Positions 7,995-16,670 of a DNA stretch of 64,000 nt are shown one piece after another (positions within the stretch are counted from its first letter, which is position 1; each line of letters starts with the position of its first letter). A program made the translations under genes and the position numbers. The DNA is taken from NCBI RefSeq assembly GCF_003172955.1, contig NZ_QGKR01000352.1:1-64000 (forward strand). Reading direction: 5' to 3'. The DNA comes from Micromonospora acroterricola. GTDB lineage: Bacteria; Actinomycetota; Actinomycetes; Mycobacteriales; Micromonosporaceae. Under the pieces are notes generated by a model. That model saw only the letters and a list, made by a program, of their open reading frames with translations. It made no database searches and had not been told where the DNA came from.

Positions 7995-9572
7995 ATGAGC
8001 GACTACGGCCACGACCTGCTCTTCGGATCGTTCACCACCCCGGGCAGTGACGATCCGGAGCGCGCCGTCGGCCTCGCCGTCCTGGCCGAGCAGGTCGGGC
8101 TGGACCTGGTCACCTTCCAGGACCACCCGTACCAGCCGAGGTTCCTCGACACCTGGACGCTGCTGAGCTACGTCGCCGCGCGGACCGACCGGGTGCAGCT
8201 GTCGGCGAACGTCACCAACCTGCCGCTGCGCCCGCCGGCCGTGCTGGCCCGCAGCGTCGCCAGCCTGGACCTGCTCAGCGGCGGCCGGGTCGGGCTCGGT
8301 CTCGGCGCGGGGGCGTTCTGGGAGGCCATCGAGGCGATGGGCGGCCGGCGGCTGACCCCCGGGCAGGGCGTGCGGGCGCTGGAGGAGGCCATCGAAATCA
8401 TCCGCCAGCTCTGGGACGCCGAGGCGCGCGGGGGAGTGCGGGTCGACGGCGAGTTCCACCGGGTCGTCGGCGCCAAACGCGGCCCGGCCCCCGCGCACGA
8501 GGTGCCGATCTGGCTCGGCGCGTACAAGCCACGGATGCTGGAGCTCACCGGTCGACGGGCCGACGGGTGGCTGCCCTCGCTGGGCTACCTTCAGCCCGGC
8601 GACCTGGCCAAGGGCAACGAGATGGTCGACGACGCCGCACGGCGGGCCGGCCGCTCGCCCCGCGACGTCCGCCGGCTGCTCAACATCTCCGGCCAGTTCG
8701 CGTCGGCGGGGCGCGGCCCGCTGCACGGGCCCGCCGAGCAGTGGGTGCGGGAGCTGGCCGAACTCGCGCTCGGCGACGGCGTCAGCGCCTTCATCCTCGC
8801 CAGCGACGACCCCGACGACCTGCGCCGGTTCGCCGGCGAGGTGGCGCCCGCCGTCCGCGAGCTGGTCGCCACCGAGCGCGAGCGAGGCACGGAGCCGGAG
8901 ACCGCGCCCGCCCCGGTGTCGCCGGTGGTCGTCACGCCCCCGGCGCGGCCGGCCCGCGCGACCGTGACCGGCGGCGCCTTCGCCGTGGTGCCGACCCCGG
9001 ACGACGGGCGGCGGCTCAGCGACCAGCGCGTCTGGGACGAGTCGGCCCGACCGACCGGGCCCGCGCCCGACCCGTCGCGCACCTACACCCCCCACGAGCA
9101 GGCGACCGGTCAGCACCTGGTGCAGGTGCACGACGGCCTGCGCGGCGAGTTGGCCCAGATCCACGACCTGATCGAGCAGGTCGCGGCCGGTGAGATCGAC
9201 GCCGGCACGGCCCGGTCGCACATCAACACGATGACCATGCGGCAGAACCGCTGGACGCTGGGCGCCTACTGCGAGTCCTACTGCCGCATCGTCACCACCC
9301 ACCACACGATCGAGGACCAGGCGCTCTTTCCGCGGCTGCGGCAGGCCGACCCACGGCTCCGCCCGGTCGTCGACCGGCTGGAGCAGGAGCACCACGTCAT
9401 CCACGACGTCCTGGAGGGCGTCGACCGGGCCCTGGTCGCCTACGTCGGGGCGCCGGACGGGTTGGCCGAGCTGCGCGCCGCGGTGAACCTGCTGACCGAC
9501 GCCCTGCTGTCCCACCTCAGCTACGAGGAGCGCGAGCTGGTGGAGCCGTTGGCCCGGCTGGGGGTGAGCTGA
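7995..9572 (+). CDS. Fusion of an LLM-class (F420/FMN) oxidoreductase and a hemerythrin-like domain
   Basis: A 525-residue two-domain protein. Residues 1 to about 300 are a luciferase-like (LLM) TIM barrel. Markers are FQDHPYQ, ANVTNLPLR, the LLSGGRVGLGLGAG segment and VPIWLGAYKPRMLELTGRRADGW. Actinobacterial members usually use coenzyme F420. After a Pro/Ala-rich linker (about 300-360), residues 365-525 form an HHE cation-binding four-helix domain with repeated His/Glu (TTHHTIEDQALFPRL, LEQEHHVIHDVL, LSYEERELV), as in di-iron hemerythrins. The fusion suggests flavin or F420 chemistry coupled to O2, peroxide or NO sensing, which is inference. The ATG at 7995 has GGGAGG seven bases upstream. 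It is probably controlled by the divergent MarR protein. Confidence 0.85.
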   Translation: MSDYGHDLLFGSFTTPGSDDPERAVGLAVLAEQVGLDLVTFQDHPYQPRFLDTWTLLSYVAARTDRVQLSANVTNLPLRPPAVLARSVASLDLLSGGRVGLGLGAGAFWEAIEAMGGRRLTPGQGVRALEEAIEIIRQLWDAEARGGVRVDGEFHRVVGAKRGPAPAHEVPIWLGAYKPRMLELTGRRADGWLPSLGYLQPGDLAKGNEMVDDAARRAGRSPRDVRRLLNISGQFASAGRGPLHGPAEQWVRELAELALGDGVSAFILASDDPDDLRRFAGEVAPAVRELVATERERGTEPETAPAPVSPVVVTPPARPARATVTGGAFAVVPTPDDGRRLSDQRVWDESARPTGPAPDPSRTYTPHEQATGQHLVQVHDGLRGELAQIHDLIEQVAAGEIDAGTARSHINTMTMRQNRWTLGAYCESYCRIVTTHHTIEDQALFPRLRQADPRLRPVVDRLEQEHHVIHDVLEGVDRALVAYVGAPDGLAELRAAVNLLTDALLSHLSYEERELVEPLARLGVS

Positions 9573-9601
9573 CGGAGCGGCCCGGGTTGCCCCGGACAAC
9601 C

Positions 9602-9631
9602 TGAGAGACTACTTTCGAAACATGCCTCTCA
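9602..9631. promoter_or_regulatory. Candidate ArsR-type operator over the start codon
   Basis: Two nested inverted repeats share one centre at 9616.5: TTTCGAAA (9613-9620) inside TGAGAG (9602-9607) and CTCTCA (9626-9631). The dyad overlaps the ATG at 9622, where no good ribosome site exists, so the transcript may be leaderless and the protein may repress itself here. Confidence 0.5.
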
Positions 9632-10218
9632 AGAATCCGTACGGAGATTTCGAGATCACCGAGCCGCAGGCGCTGCGGGCGCTGGCCCACCCGGTCCGGC
9701 TCGCCATCCTCGACCGCCTCCAGCAGCACGGCCCGGCCACCGCCACCGGGCTCTCCCCACACGTCGGCGCCACGCCCTCGGTGGTCAGCTGGCACCTGCG
9801 GCACCTCGCGACATTCGGGCTGGTCACCGACTGGGACGGTGCCACCAGCAGGCGGGAACGCTGGTGGCAGGCGGCCGCCCGTGGCTTCCGCTTCAGCCTG
9901 CCGGACGACGCCGAGGGGCAGGCCGCCGGCCGCCAGCTGCGCGGCGAGATGTTCGCCCGGTACGCCGAGGCGCCGCAGCAGTGGCTGCTGCACGACGAAC
10001 CCCGGCTCGACGCCGAGTGGCGCGGGCTGGCCGGAGTCGCCGCCACCCGGTTCGTGGCCACCGCCGAGGAGCTGCGGCAGCTCGAGGACGCGATGGAGGA
10101 GCTGCTCGCCCCGTACGTGCGGCGCAAGGACGAGGCCACCCCACCACCCGGCGCGCAGGTCGTCCAGATGCTGCGCTACCTGCTGCCCCAGCCCGGCGAC
10201 GAACCGGCCGCGTCGTGA
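9622..10218 (+). CDS. ArsR/SmtB-type winged-helix regulator
   Basis: A 198-residue regulator. The start, EPQALRALAHPVRLAILDRL, is the classic ArsR opening. The recognition helix region is GATPSVVSWHLRHLATFGLV, followed by a wing with SRRERWW. The C-terminal half (about 100-198) is acidic and helical, and no Cys pair for arsenic sensing is visible, so the ligand is unknown. It overlaps the MFS gene by four bases and therefore forms an operon with it. Regulator plus exporter suggests control of drug or metabolite efflux. The ATG at 9622 lies inside a dyad operator. Confidence 0.85.
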   Translation: MPLKNPYGDFEITEPQALRALAHPVRLAILDRLQQHGPATATGLSPHVGATPSVVSWHLRHLATFGLVTDWDGATSRRERWWQAAARGFRFSLPDDAEGQAAGRQLRGEMFARYAEAPQQWLLHDEPRLDAEWRGLAGVAATRFVATAEELRQLEDAMEELLAPYVRRKDEATPPPGAQVVQMLRYLLPQPGDEPAAS

Positions 10219-11471
10219 CCACCGTCGGCACCGCGCCCCCGCCGGCCCTGCATCGGGACCGGCGGTTCCGCACCTTCTGGATCGGCGAGACGGTCTCCCA
10301 GTTCGGCGACCGGATCAGCGAACTGGCCCTGCCGCTGATCGCCGTCTCGCTGCTCGCCGCGACGCCCGCGCAGGTCAGCATCCTCACCGCGCTGATCTGG
10401 CTGCCCAACCTGCTGGGGCTGTTCCTCGGCGCGTGGGTGGACCAGCGCACCCACAAGCGCCGGCTCCTGATCATCGCGGACCTGGTCCGCGCCGCGGTGC
10501 TGCTCAGCCTGCCGGTGGCGTACCTGTTCGGCGTGGTCACCCTCGCCCAGCTCTACCTGGTGGCGTTGCTCGCCGGCACCGGGGCGGTGCTGTTCGCCAT
10601 GGCGCGCCAGGCGTTCTTCGTGGCCCTGGTGCCGCCGTCGGCCTACATCGACGCGACCAGCAAGCTGAGCATGAGCCGTGCGGTCTCGTTCGTGGCCGGC
10701 CCGGCCGTCGGCGGGGGCCTGGTCCAGGCGTTGACCGCGCCCGTCGCGGTCGTCGTCGACGCCCTGTCGTTCCTCGTCTCCGCGCTGCTGATCCGCCGCA
10801 TCCCGGTCACCGAGACGCCTCCCCCGCCGCGGCGGTCGTCCGCCCTCGGCCTGGTCCGCGAAGGGCTCGTGCTGGTGCTGCGCCACCCGGTGCTGCGCGC
10901 CGCGCTCGGCTGCACCAGCACCGTCAACTTCTTCACCTTCATCGCCACCGCGCTGCTGGTGCTGTACGCCAGCCGCGAGCTCGACCTGTCCGCCGGCGCC
11001 ATCGGCATCGCGTTCGGCGCCGGCGCGCTCGGCGGGCTCGCCGGCGCGGCGCTGGCGCCCCGGGTCTCCCGCGCCATCGGGTTGGGCCGCACCGCGATGA
11101 TCGGCGTCGTGCTCTTTCCGGCGCCGCTGGCGCTGACGGCGCTGGTGACCGGCCCGACCTGGACGAAGGTGGCCATGCTGGCGGCCATCGAGGTGGTCTC
11201 CAGCGTCGGGGTCATGCTGATGGACGTCAACCTGAACGCCCTGCTCACGGCGGTCACGCCCGACGACGCGCGGGGCCGCCGGGCCGGTGCGTACAGCGCC
11301 ATCAACTACGGGATCCGGCCCCTCGGCGCGCTGGTCGGCGGCGCGCTGGGCACCACCATCGGGCTTCGGCCGACACTGGTCGTCGCCGGCCTGGGCGGCA
11401 CGCTCGCCGTGTTCTGGTTGCTCGCGTCGCCGGTGCGCCACATCGCCACCCTCGACGAGCCGGTGACCTGA
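10215..11471 (+). CDS. MFS transporter
   Basis: A 418-residue integral membrane protein with about 12 predicted helices. The loop after helix 2, GAWVDQRTHKRR, matches MFS motif A, and the opening FRTFWIGETVSQFGDRISELALPL is typical of the macrolide-efflux-like (MefA/enterobactin exporter) branch of the family. Substrates of this branch include drugs and siderophores; the actual substrate is not visible. The GTG at 10215 overlaps the TGA of the ArsR gene (GTGA), so the two are translationally coupled. The protein ends a few bases before the convergent hydrolase gene. Confidence 0.85.
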   Translation: MTTVGTAPPPALHRDRRFRTFWIGETVSQFGDRISELALPLIAVSLLAATPAQVSILTALIWLPNLLGLFLGAWVDQRTHKRRLLIIADLVRAAVLLSLPVAYLFGVVTLAQLYLVALLAGTGAVLFAMARQAFFVALVPPSAYIDATSKLSMSRAVSFVAGPAVGGGLVQALTAPVAVVVDALSFLVSALLIRRIPVTETPPPPRRSSALGLVREGLVLVLRHPVLRAALGCTSTVNFFTFIATALLVLYASRELDLSAGAIGIAFGAGALGGLAGAALAPRVSRAIGLGRTAMIGVVLFPAPLALTALVTGPTWTKVAMLAAIEVVSSVGVMLMDVNLNALLTAVTPDDARGRRAGAYSAINYGIRPLGALVGGALGTTIGLRPTLVVAGLGGTLAVFWLLASPVRHIATLDEPVT

Positions 11472-11489
11472 CCCCGCCGCCGTTGGGGA

Positions 11490-12185
11490 TCAGGTGGCTG
11501 CCGCGAGCAGCAGCCGGGCCAGCTCGGCGGGCTGGGAGAGCATCGGCCAGTGCCCGGTGCTCATGGTGACCAGCCGCCAGTGCTCGCTGGTGAGCAGCTT
11601 CGCCACGGTGTCGTTGGGCTCGGGCCCGTCGAGCAGGCACTTGACGTACGTGGCCGGCAGCTCGCCGAGCGGGCGGGTCAGCACGGCCGGCTCGGTCAGC
11701 GTGGCGCCGGGATGCGGCGTCGAGCCCTCGACCAGCCGGGCGACCTGCTCGTCCGTGAGCCCCTGGCCGTCGAAATCGGCCGCGTCGAGCGGCGGCCAGT
11801 AGCCGCCGTTGTCGGCGATCAACGACTCCAGCGCCGCCGGGCCCTGCCACCAGCCGGACGCGAACGAGCCACCGTCGACCGGCACCTCCGAGTCGACGAA
11901 GACCACCCGGGTCAGCCGGTCGCCGATCCGCTCGGCGGCCTGACCCACCGGGATGCCCGAGTAGCTGTGACCGACCAGCACCACGTCGCGCAGGTCGCGC
12001 CCCTCGATCTCACCGACGACGTCCTGCACGTGGGTCTGCTGCCCAGCGGGCACGCCCTGCTTCTCGGCGAGGCCGGAGAGGGTCAACGGGTGGACGCCGT
12101 GGCCGGCCGCACGCAGCGGCGGCACCACCTCGTCCCACGCCCACGATCCCAACCACGCGCCCGCCACCAGTACGAACTCAGCCAT
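11490..12185 (-). CDS. Alpha/beta hydrolase
   Basis: A 231-residue cytosolic hydrolase. The nucleophile elbow VGHSYSG places Ser74, and His212 lies in STGHWPM. The oxyanion segment is VAGAWLGSWAW near the N-terminus. The pattern resembles the plant salicylate/methyl-ester esterase (MES) and hydroxynitrile-lyase-like group, which acts on small esters. The acid residue is probably the Asp in LLDGPEPNDT but this is not certain. It starts with ATG at 12185. It is convergent with the MFS gene with only 18 bases between, where a weak CCCC/GGGG hairpin may end transcription. Confidence 0.8.
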   Translation of the reverse strand: MAEFVLVAGAWLGSWAWDEVVPPLRAAGHGVHPLTLSGLAEKQGVPAGQQTHVQDVVGEIEGRDLRDVVLVGHSYSGIPVGQAAERIGDRLTRVVFVDSEVPVDGGSFASGWWQGPAALESLIADNGGYWPPLDAADFDGQGLTDEQVARLVEGSTPHPGATLTEPAVLTRPLGELPATYVKCLLDGPEPNDTVAKLLTSEHWRLVTMSTGHWPMLSQPAELARLLLAAAT

Positions 12186-12244
12186 GGCTGGACCTTAGCC
12201 CGGCCCTGTGACACCGCCGCCGGCCCGGGCGGGCGGTGCGGGGG

Positions 12245-12625
12245 TCACGGCCAGGTCCGGGCCTGCGCGGCGAAGACCTCCGGCGGGCTGGACACGGGCA
12301 GAACGCAGACCAGGTGCCCGCCGGGCACCCGCAGGATCCGGCACTCCAACCACCGCGACACCTCGGTGGCGCCCAGCGCGATCAGCCGCTCGGTCTCGGC
12401 CGCCACGTCGTCGCTCTCGATGTCGAGGTGGAAGCGTGGCGCGTCGTCGACCGCCTGGACCGCGGTGACCAGCCCGGGCAGCGCCCCGTGCAGGCCGATG
12501 AACTGCGGCTCCGTCGGATCGGACGTGGTGCTGACGCCGAGCGCGGCCGACCAGAACTCCGCCGCCCGGCCTGCCTCCGCCTCCGGAGCGTCGATCAGCA
12601 GGGCACAGACACGGCTTCGGTGCAT
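12245..12625 (-). CDS. VOC (glyoxalase/bleomycin-resistance) family protein
   Basis: A 126-residue single-domain protein with the beta-alpha-beta-beta-beta paired fold of the vicinal oxygen chelate superfamily. Recognisable parts are AAEFWSAALGV, RFHLDIESDDVAAETERLIALGA and the closing RVPGGHLVCVLPV. The expected metal positions are partly occupied (His in FHLDIE, His in GGHLVC). Substrate and reaction are unknown; members range from dioxygenases to antibiotic-binding proteins. The ATG at 12625 has no clear ribosome site, and a TATCCT box just upstream suggests a leaderless or near-leaderless message. Confidence 0.75.
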   Translation of the reverse strand: MHRSRVCALLIDAPEAEAGRAAEFWSAALGVSTTSDPTEPQFIGLHGALPGLVTAVQAVDDAPRFHLDIESDDVAAETERLIALGATEVSRWLECRILRVPGGHLVCVLPVSSPPEVFAAQARTWP

Positions 12626-12681
12626 GCGACGCAGGATATCGACGGAGCCGGTGTGTCGCGACCGGGCGGGCACCTGCCCGG

Positions 12682-13719
12682 TCAGGTGTGGTCCAGTGGT
12701 GACGGACCGGTGTCGACCGGCATCCGGTAGATCCGGACCGGGTAGTCGACGGCCGCGTGCCCGCCGTTGAGCCCGGCGGTCAGATGCAGTTGGGCGGCCG
12801 GCAGCCAGAGCTGGGAGTCGGCGTCGATCCACATCGCGTCCACCCAGACCAGCCGGGGATCGGCGACGAGAGTGCGCACGGTCCGGTCCGTGGCCAGGGC
12901 CAGGACACGCCGCCGTTCGACGTCGCTGAGGTAGATGGTGCCGGCGGCGTCGATCGCCGTACCGCCGGTGCTGGGCGTGTCACACCACCGCTCGACACGC
13001 CGGGCCAGCTCGTCCACGGACACCGACGGGTCGTCCAGCCAGCGGGTGGCGATCCGGGACATCCCGCCGGAGGCCGGTTGGAAGTACAGCCACCGGCCGT
13101 CCGGGGACACCTCCAGCTGGTCGGCGTGTATGTGGACCGCGCCGCCCTGAGGATCGCGCAGCGGCCGGCCGTCGGCCGACAGGGGAGTGCCCACCGTGCT
13201 CGGATGCCCGTCCAGCACCCGCCGGGCCCGCCCCGATTCGAGGTCGAGCACGATGAGACCCGGCGCACCGGCGTCGGTGAGGTAACCGGTCCCGTCGTGG
13301 AACCGGACGTCGTCGACGAAGCTGGTGGGATGCACGGCCGAGTCCAGGTGGTAGACCCGGTCCACCCGGTCGCCGTCGGGGTCGACCACGATCAGCCGGG
13401 CCCCGCCCGGCACCTGCCAGGTGCCGACGCCCGGCGCGCCCGCGTCGATGATCCACAGTCGGCCGTCCGGGCCGCCACGCAGCCCGTTGACGTTGACGAA
13501 GGCGTTGTCCGGCGGCTGGCCCGCCTGGTTCCACGCGGCATCCGGGTACGGTGTGCGGCGGCCGTCCGGCAGTGCCTCGGCGACCCGTACCCCGGGGCGG
13601 TCGGCCGACGGGTAGCTCAGGAAGACCCGCCCCCGCAGGGTCGTCACGCCCGTGCACACCCGATCCTCGGCGAGCGCCGCCGTCAGCCGGGGATCCTCCT
13701 CGGTGGGCAGCATCGTCAC
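12682..13719 (-). CDS. Major royal jelly protein (yellow)-family beta-propeller
   Basis: A 345-residue propeller protein. The segments NVNGLRGGPDGRLWIIDAG, VHPTSFVDDVRFHDGTGYLTD and GGAVHIHADQLEVSPDGRWLYF match the MRJP/yellow family, whose bacterial members are mostly uncharacterised binding or sugar-lactone-type proteins. No signal peptide is evident, unlike many homologues. The start is GTG at 13719, because a GAGGGGGG ribosome site lies seven bases upstream; the ATG at 13713 would be too far from it. It stands alone, with a 118-bp gap to the next gene. Confidence 0.8.
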   Translation of the reverse strand: MTMLPTEEDPRLTAALAEDRVCTGVTTLRGRVFLSYPSADRPGVRVAEALPDGRRTPYPDAAWNQAGQPPDNAFVNVNGLRGGPDGRLWIIDAGAPGVGTWQVPGGARLIVVDPDGDRVDRVYHLDSAVHPTSFVDDVRFHDGTGYLTDAGAPGLIVLDLESGRARRVLDGHPSTVGTPLSADGRPLRDPQGGAVHIHADQLEVSPDGRWLYFQPASGGMSRIATRWLDDPSVSVDELARRVERWCDTPSTGGTAIDAAGTIYLSDVERRRVLALATDRTVRTLVADPRLVWVDAMWIDADSQLWLPAAQLHLTAGLNGGHAAVDYPVRIYRMPVDTGPSPLDHT

Positions 13720-13837
13720 AGATCCGCCCCCCTCACCCGCCCAACGGCGCGTCTCGACTCCATCCGGGGCGCCGTATCCCCGGGTCGTGCCGCCCGAAAC
13801 CGCCCGCCCGGCGGCCGCGGCCCGTGCCGGTCGCCGC

Positions 13838-14260
13838 TCAGTCGGGCGGGGGACCGGGCCGGTCGACCAGGGCGGCGAGCCGCTTCGGGGCGAGCAGGCA
13901 GTAGCTCTCGGTGAGCAGCTCGCCGACCTCGTCCCAGTCGGTGTCGTCGGCCACGACCATGCCCAGCACGGTCGGGCCCCACTCGGGCTTGTAGAAGGGG
14001 TGCCCGCTGGCCACGAGCCCGGCGATCTCGTCGGGCGGCGACCGGAAGATCAGCAGGCACGCCGGCCGGTCCACGTCGGCGGCGCGCGCGTGGGCGACCT
14101 GGTGGTCGGGATCGACGGTGAGCACGTGGGCGAAGGTCCGCCTGCGGATGCGCCACCGGGTGCCCACCCACGCCGGCTCCTCGTAGCTCTCCGGCAGACC
14201 GAGGCAGATCGGCCGCAGCCGGTCGAGGACCGCGGGCGGGACGTCGGCGGGTTCGGTCAC
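13838..14260 (-). CDS. MmcQ/YjbR-family protein
   Basis: A 140-residue protein of the MmcQ/YjbR (CyaY-like fold) group. Conserved parts are LRPICLGLPESYEEPAW near the N-terminus, a middle section ending LIFRSPPDEIAGLV, then HPFYKPEWGPTVLGMVV and an ESYCLLAPKRL end. The family has a DNA-binding-like double-wing fold but no settled function. The GTG at 14260 follows a TAGGGT box by about eight bases, a typical arrangement for a leaderless actinobacterial transcript. Confidence 0.8.
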   Translation of the reverse strand: MTEPADVPPAVLDRLRPICLGLPESYEEPAWVGTRWRIRRRTFAHVLTVDPDHQVAHARAADVDRPACLLIFRSPPDEIAGLVASGHPFYKPEWGPTVLGMVVADDTDWDEVGELLTESYCLLAPKRLAALVDRPGPPPD

Positions 14261-14494
14261 GGTCAGCGACCCTAGTCCGCCGGTACGACAGATCCCGCGA
14301 TGCAGCCGGACCGCCGCGGCGCCGCCGCGCCCGCACGTCTGACGACGGACCGGGGCAGACGTCAACAGACCAGCTGGCCGGCCGCCGTCGAACCCGGCGC
14401 CGGTGGTGCGCGCTCCGCCGATCCGCCAGGATGGGCCGGGGCGACGCGGGCTGGCGCCCCGCACCGAGCCCCGTGCTGCCCGATGAGGAGTGCC

Positions 14495-16297
14495 GTGCCG
14501 TCCACCCTGCTCTCCCGCCGTGACCTCGACTTCCTGCTGCACGACTGGCTGCGGGTGTCCGAGCTGGTCGAGCGCCCGCGCTACGCCGAGCACTCCCGGG
14601 AGACCTTCGACGACGCCCTGGACCTCGCCGAGCGGGTCGCGACCGAGCAGTTCGCGCCGCACAACCGGGCCGCCGACCTCGCCGAGCCCACCTTCGACGG
14701 GCAGCGGGTGCGGCTGATCCCGGAGGTCCGCGCGGCGCTGGAGAGCTTCGCCGAGACCGGCCTGCTCACCGCCGGGCTGGACGCCTCGGTCGGCGGCCTG
14801 CAACTGCCGCACGCCGTCGCGGCCGCCTGCTTCACCTGGATCCAGGCCGCCAACGTCTCCACCTCGGCGTACCCGTTCCTCACCCTGGGCAACGCCAACC
14901 TGCTGCTGGCGCACGGCAGCGCGGAGCAGGTCGACACCTACGTGCGGCCCATGCTGGAGGGCCGGTTCTTCGGCACCATGTGCCTGTCCGAGCCGCACGC
15001 GGGCAGCTCGCTGGCCGACATCACCACCCGAGCCGAGCCGCAGCCGGACGGCACGTACCGGCTCTTAGGCACCAAGATGTGGATCTCCGGAGGCGACCAC
15101 GAGCTGGCCGAGAACATCGTCCACCTGGTGCTCGCCCGGATCCCCGGCGGCCCGCCCGGGGTGAAGGGGATCTCGCTGTTCATCGTGCCGAAGGTGCTGG
15201 TCGAGCCGGACGGCTCGCTCGGCGACCGCAACGACGTGGTGCTGGTCGGGCTCAACCACAAGATGGGCTTCCGGGGCACCACCAACACCCTGCTCAGCTT
15301 CGGCGACGGCGGCCACGCGCCCGGCGGCCGTCCCGGCGCGGTGGGCCACCTCGTCGGCCCGCCGCACCAGGGGCTGGCCCAGATGTTCCACATGATGAAC
15401 GAGGCCCGCATCGGCGTGGGCGCCGGCGCCACCGCGCTCGGCTACACCGGCTACCTCAAGAGCCTGGCGTACGCCCGGGAACGGCCGCAGGGCCGGCCGG
15501 TCGGCGCCAAGGACCCGGCCGCGCCGCAGGTGCCGATCATCGACCACCCGGACGTACGACGGATGCTGCTGGCGCAGAAGAGCTACGTGGAGGGGGCGCT
15601 GGCCCTGGTGCTCTACTGCGCGCGGCTGCTCGACGAGGAGAAGACCGCCCCCGCCGACGCCGATCGCGAGCGGGCGCACCTGCTCCTGGACGTGCTCACC
15701 CCGATCACCAAGAGCTGGCCGTCACAGTGGTGCCTCACGGCCAACGACCTGGCCATCCAGGTGCTCGGCGGCGCCGGCTACACCCGAGACCACGACGTGG
15801 AGCAGCACTACCGGGACAACCGGCTCAACCCGATCCACGAGGGCACCCACGGCATCCAGGCGCTGGACCTGCTGGGCCGCAAGATGACCATGCACGGTGG
15901 CGCGGGCCTGACCCTGCTGACCTCGATGATCCGCGAGACCGTCGCCCGAGCCGGGCAGGCCGGGGGAGAGGTCGCCGCGCTCGCCGACCGGCTGGCCGCG
16001 TCGGTGGACCGGATCATCGCGGTCACCCGCCGACTCTGGGCCGACGGTGACCCGGTGCTCGCGCTGGCCAACGCGAGCGTCTACCTGGAGGCGGTCGGGC
16101 ACGTCGTGATCGCGTGGATGTGGCTGGAGCAGCTGTTGGCGCTGCCGCCGGAGGGAGCCGGCGACGCGTTCCACGCCGGCAAGCGGCAGGCCGCCCGCTA
16201 CTTCTTCACCGTCGAGCTGCCCCGCACCGGCCCGCAGTTCGACCTGCTGGACAGCCGGGACCGGACCACGCTGGAGATGCGCGCCGACTGGTTCTGA
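14495..16297 (+). CDS. Acyl-CoA dehydrogenase with C-terminal extension
   Basis: A 600-residue FAD enzyme that would introduce an alpha,beta double bond into an acyl-CoA. The flavin-binding stretch MCLSEPHAGSSLAD and the substrate/FAD region GTKMWISGGDHELAE are clear. The base glutamate lies in NPIHEGTHGIQALDLLGRK (IYEGT-type motif). The C-terminal roughly 130 residues form the extra helical domain seen in about 600-residue actinobacterial and proteobacterial dehydrogenases. The start is GTG at 14495 with GAGGAG four bases upstream; ATG at 14483 is in frame. A rare TTA leucine codon occurs at 15065-15067, the only one I noticed in the window's genes, so translation may depend on a BldA-type tRNA. 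Confidence 0.9.
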   Translation: MPSTLLSRRDLDFLLHDWLRVSELVERPRYAEHSRETFDDALDLAERVATEQFAPHNRAADLAEPTFDGQRVRLIPEVRAALESFAETGLLTAGLDASVGGLQLPHAVAAACFTWIQAANVSTSAYPFLTLGNANLLLAHGSAEQVDTYVRPMLEGRFFGTMCLSEPHAGSSLADITTRAEPQPDGTYRLLGTKMWISGGDHELAENIVHLVLARIPGGPPGVKGISLFIVPKVLVEPDGSLGDRNDVVLVGLNHKMGFRGTTNTLLSFGDGGHAPGGRPGAVGHLVGPPHQGLAQMFHMMNEARIGVGAGATALGYTGYLKSLAYARERPQGRPVGAKDPAAPQVPIIDHPDVRRMLLAQKSYVEGALALVLYCARLLDEEKTAPADADRERAHLLLDVLTPITKSWPSQWCLTANDLAIQVLGGAGYTRDHDVEQHYRDNRLNPIHEGTHGIQALDLLGRKMTMHGGAGLTLLTSMIRETVARAGQAGGEVAALADRLAASVDRIIAVTRRLWADGDPVLALANASVYLEAVGHVVIAWMWLEQLLALPPEGAGDAFHAGKRQAARYFFTVELPRTGPQFDLLDSRDRTTLEMRADWF

Positions 16298-16309
16298 ACC
16301 GGCCGGCCC

Positions 16310-16486
16310 TCACCGTCGCCTGGCCTGGTGGTTCATCGCCTGCCGCCCCTTGACCACGCCCAGCACGATCACCACGACCAGCGCGATCAACCCGATGATG
16401 ATCAGCCAGCGGACCGCCTCGAGGAGCAGCCCGAGCAGGATCAGCACGCCGGCGACCACCCCGACGACCCAGAGCAAGGCACGCAT
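16310..16486 (-). CDS. Small membrane protein
   Basis: A 58-residue protein made of two hydrophobic helices: about residues 3-22, rich in Leu/Val/Gly, and about 27-45, rich in Ile/Val/Leu. The tail is short and basic, ending NHQARRR, and should lie in the cytosol. The ATG at 16486 has GGGAGG five bases upstream. Proteins of this size and layout are common in actinomycetes and have no assigned function. Confidence 0.7.
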   Translation of the reverse strand: MRALLWVVGVVAGVLILLGLLLEAVRWLIIIGLIALVVVIVLGVVKGRQAMNHQARRR

Positions 16487-16670
16487 GTCGACCTCCCGTG
16501 ACCGGCCCCGCCGGGTGCGGCGACCCCGGGTCACCTTCCCGATCCGCGCGACACCATGCCCAGTCGGCGCGAGGAGCCTGCCGCCCGCCGGTGCGGCCCG
16601 GCGGGCTCAGCGCGGCGACCGGGGCTCAGCGCGGGGCGGGCTCAGCGTGAGCGGAGCGCGGCGGGTCGGG

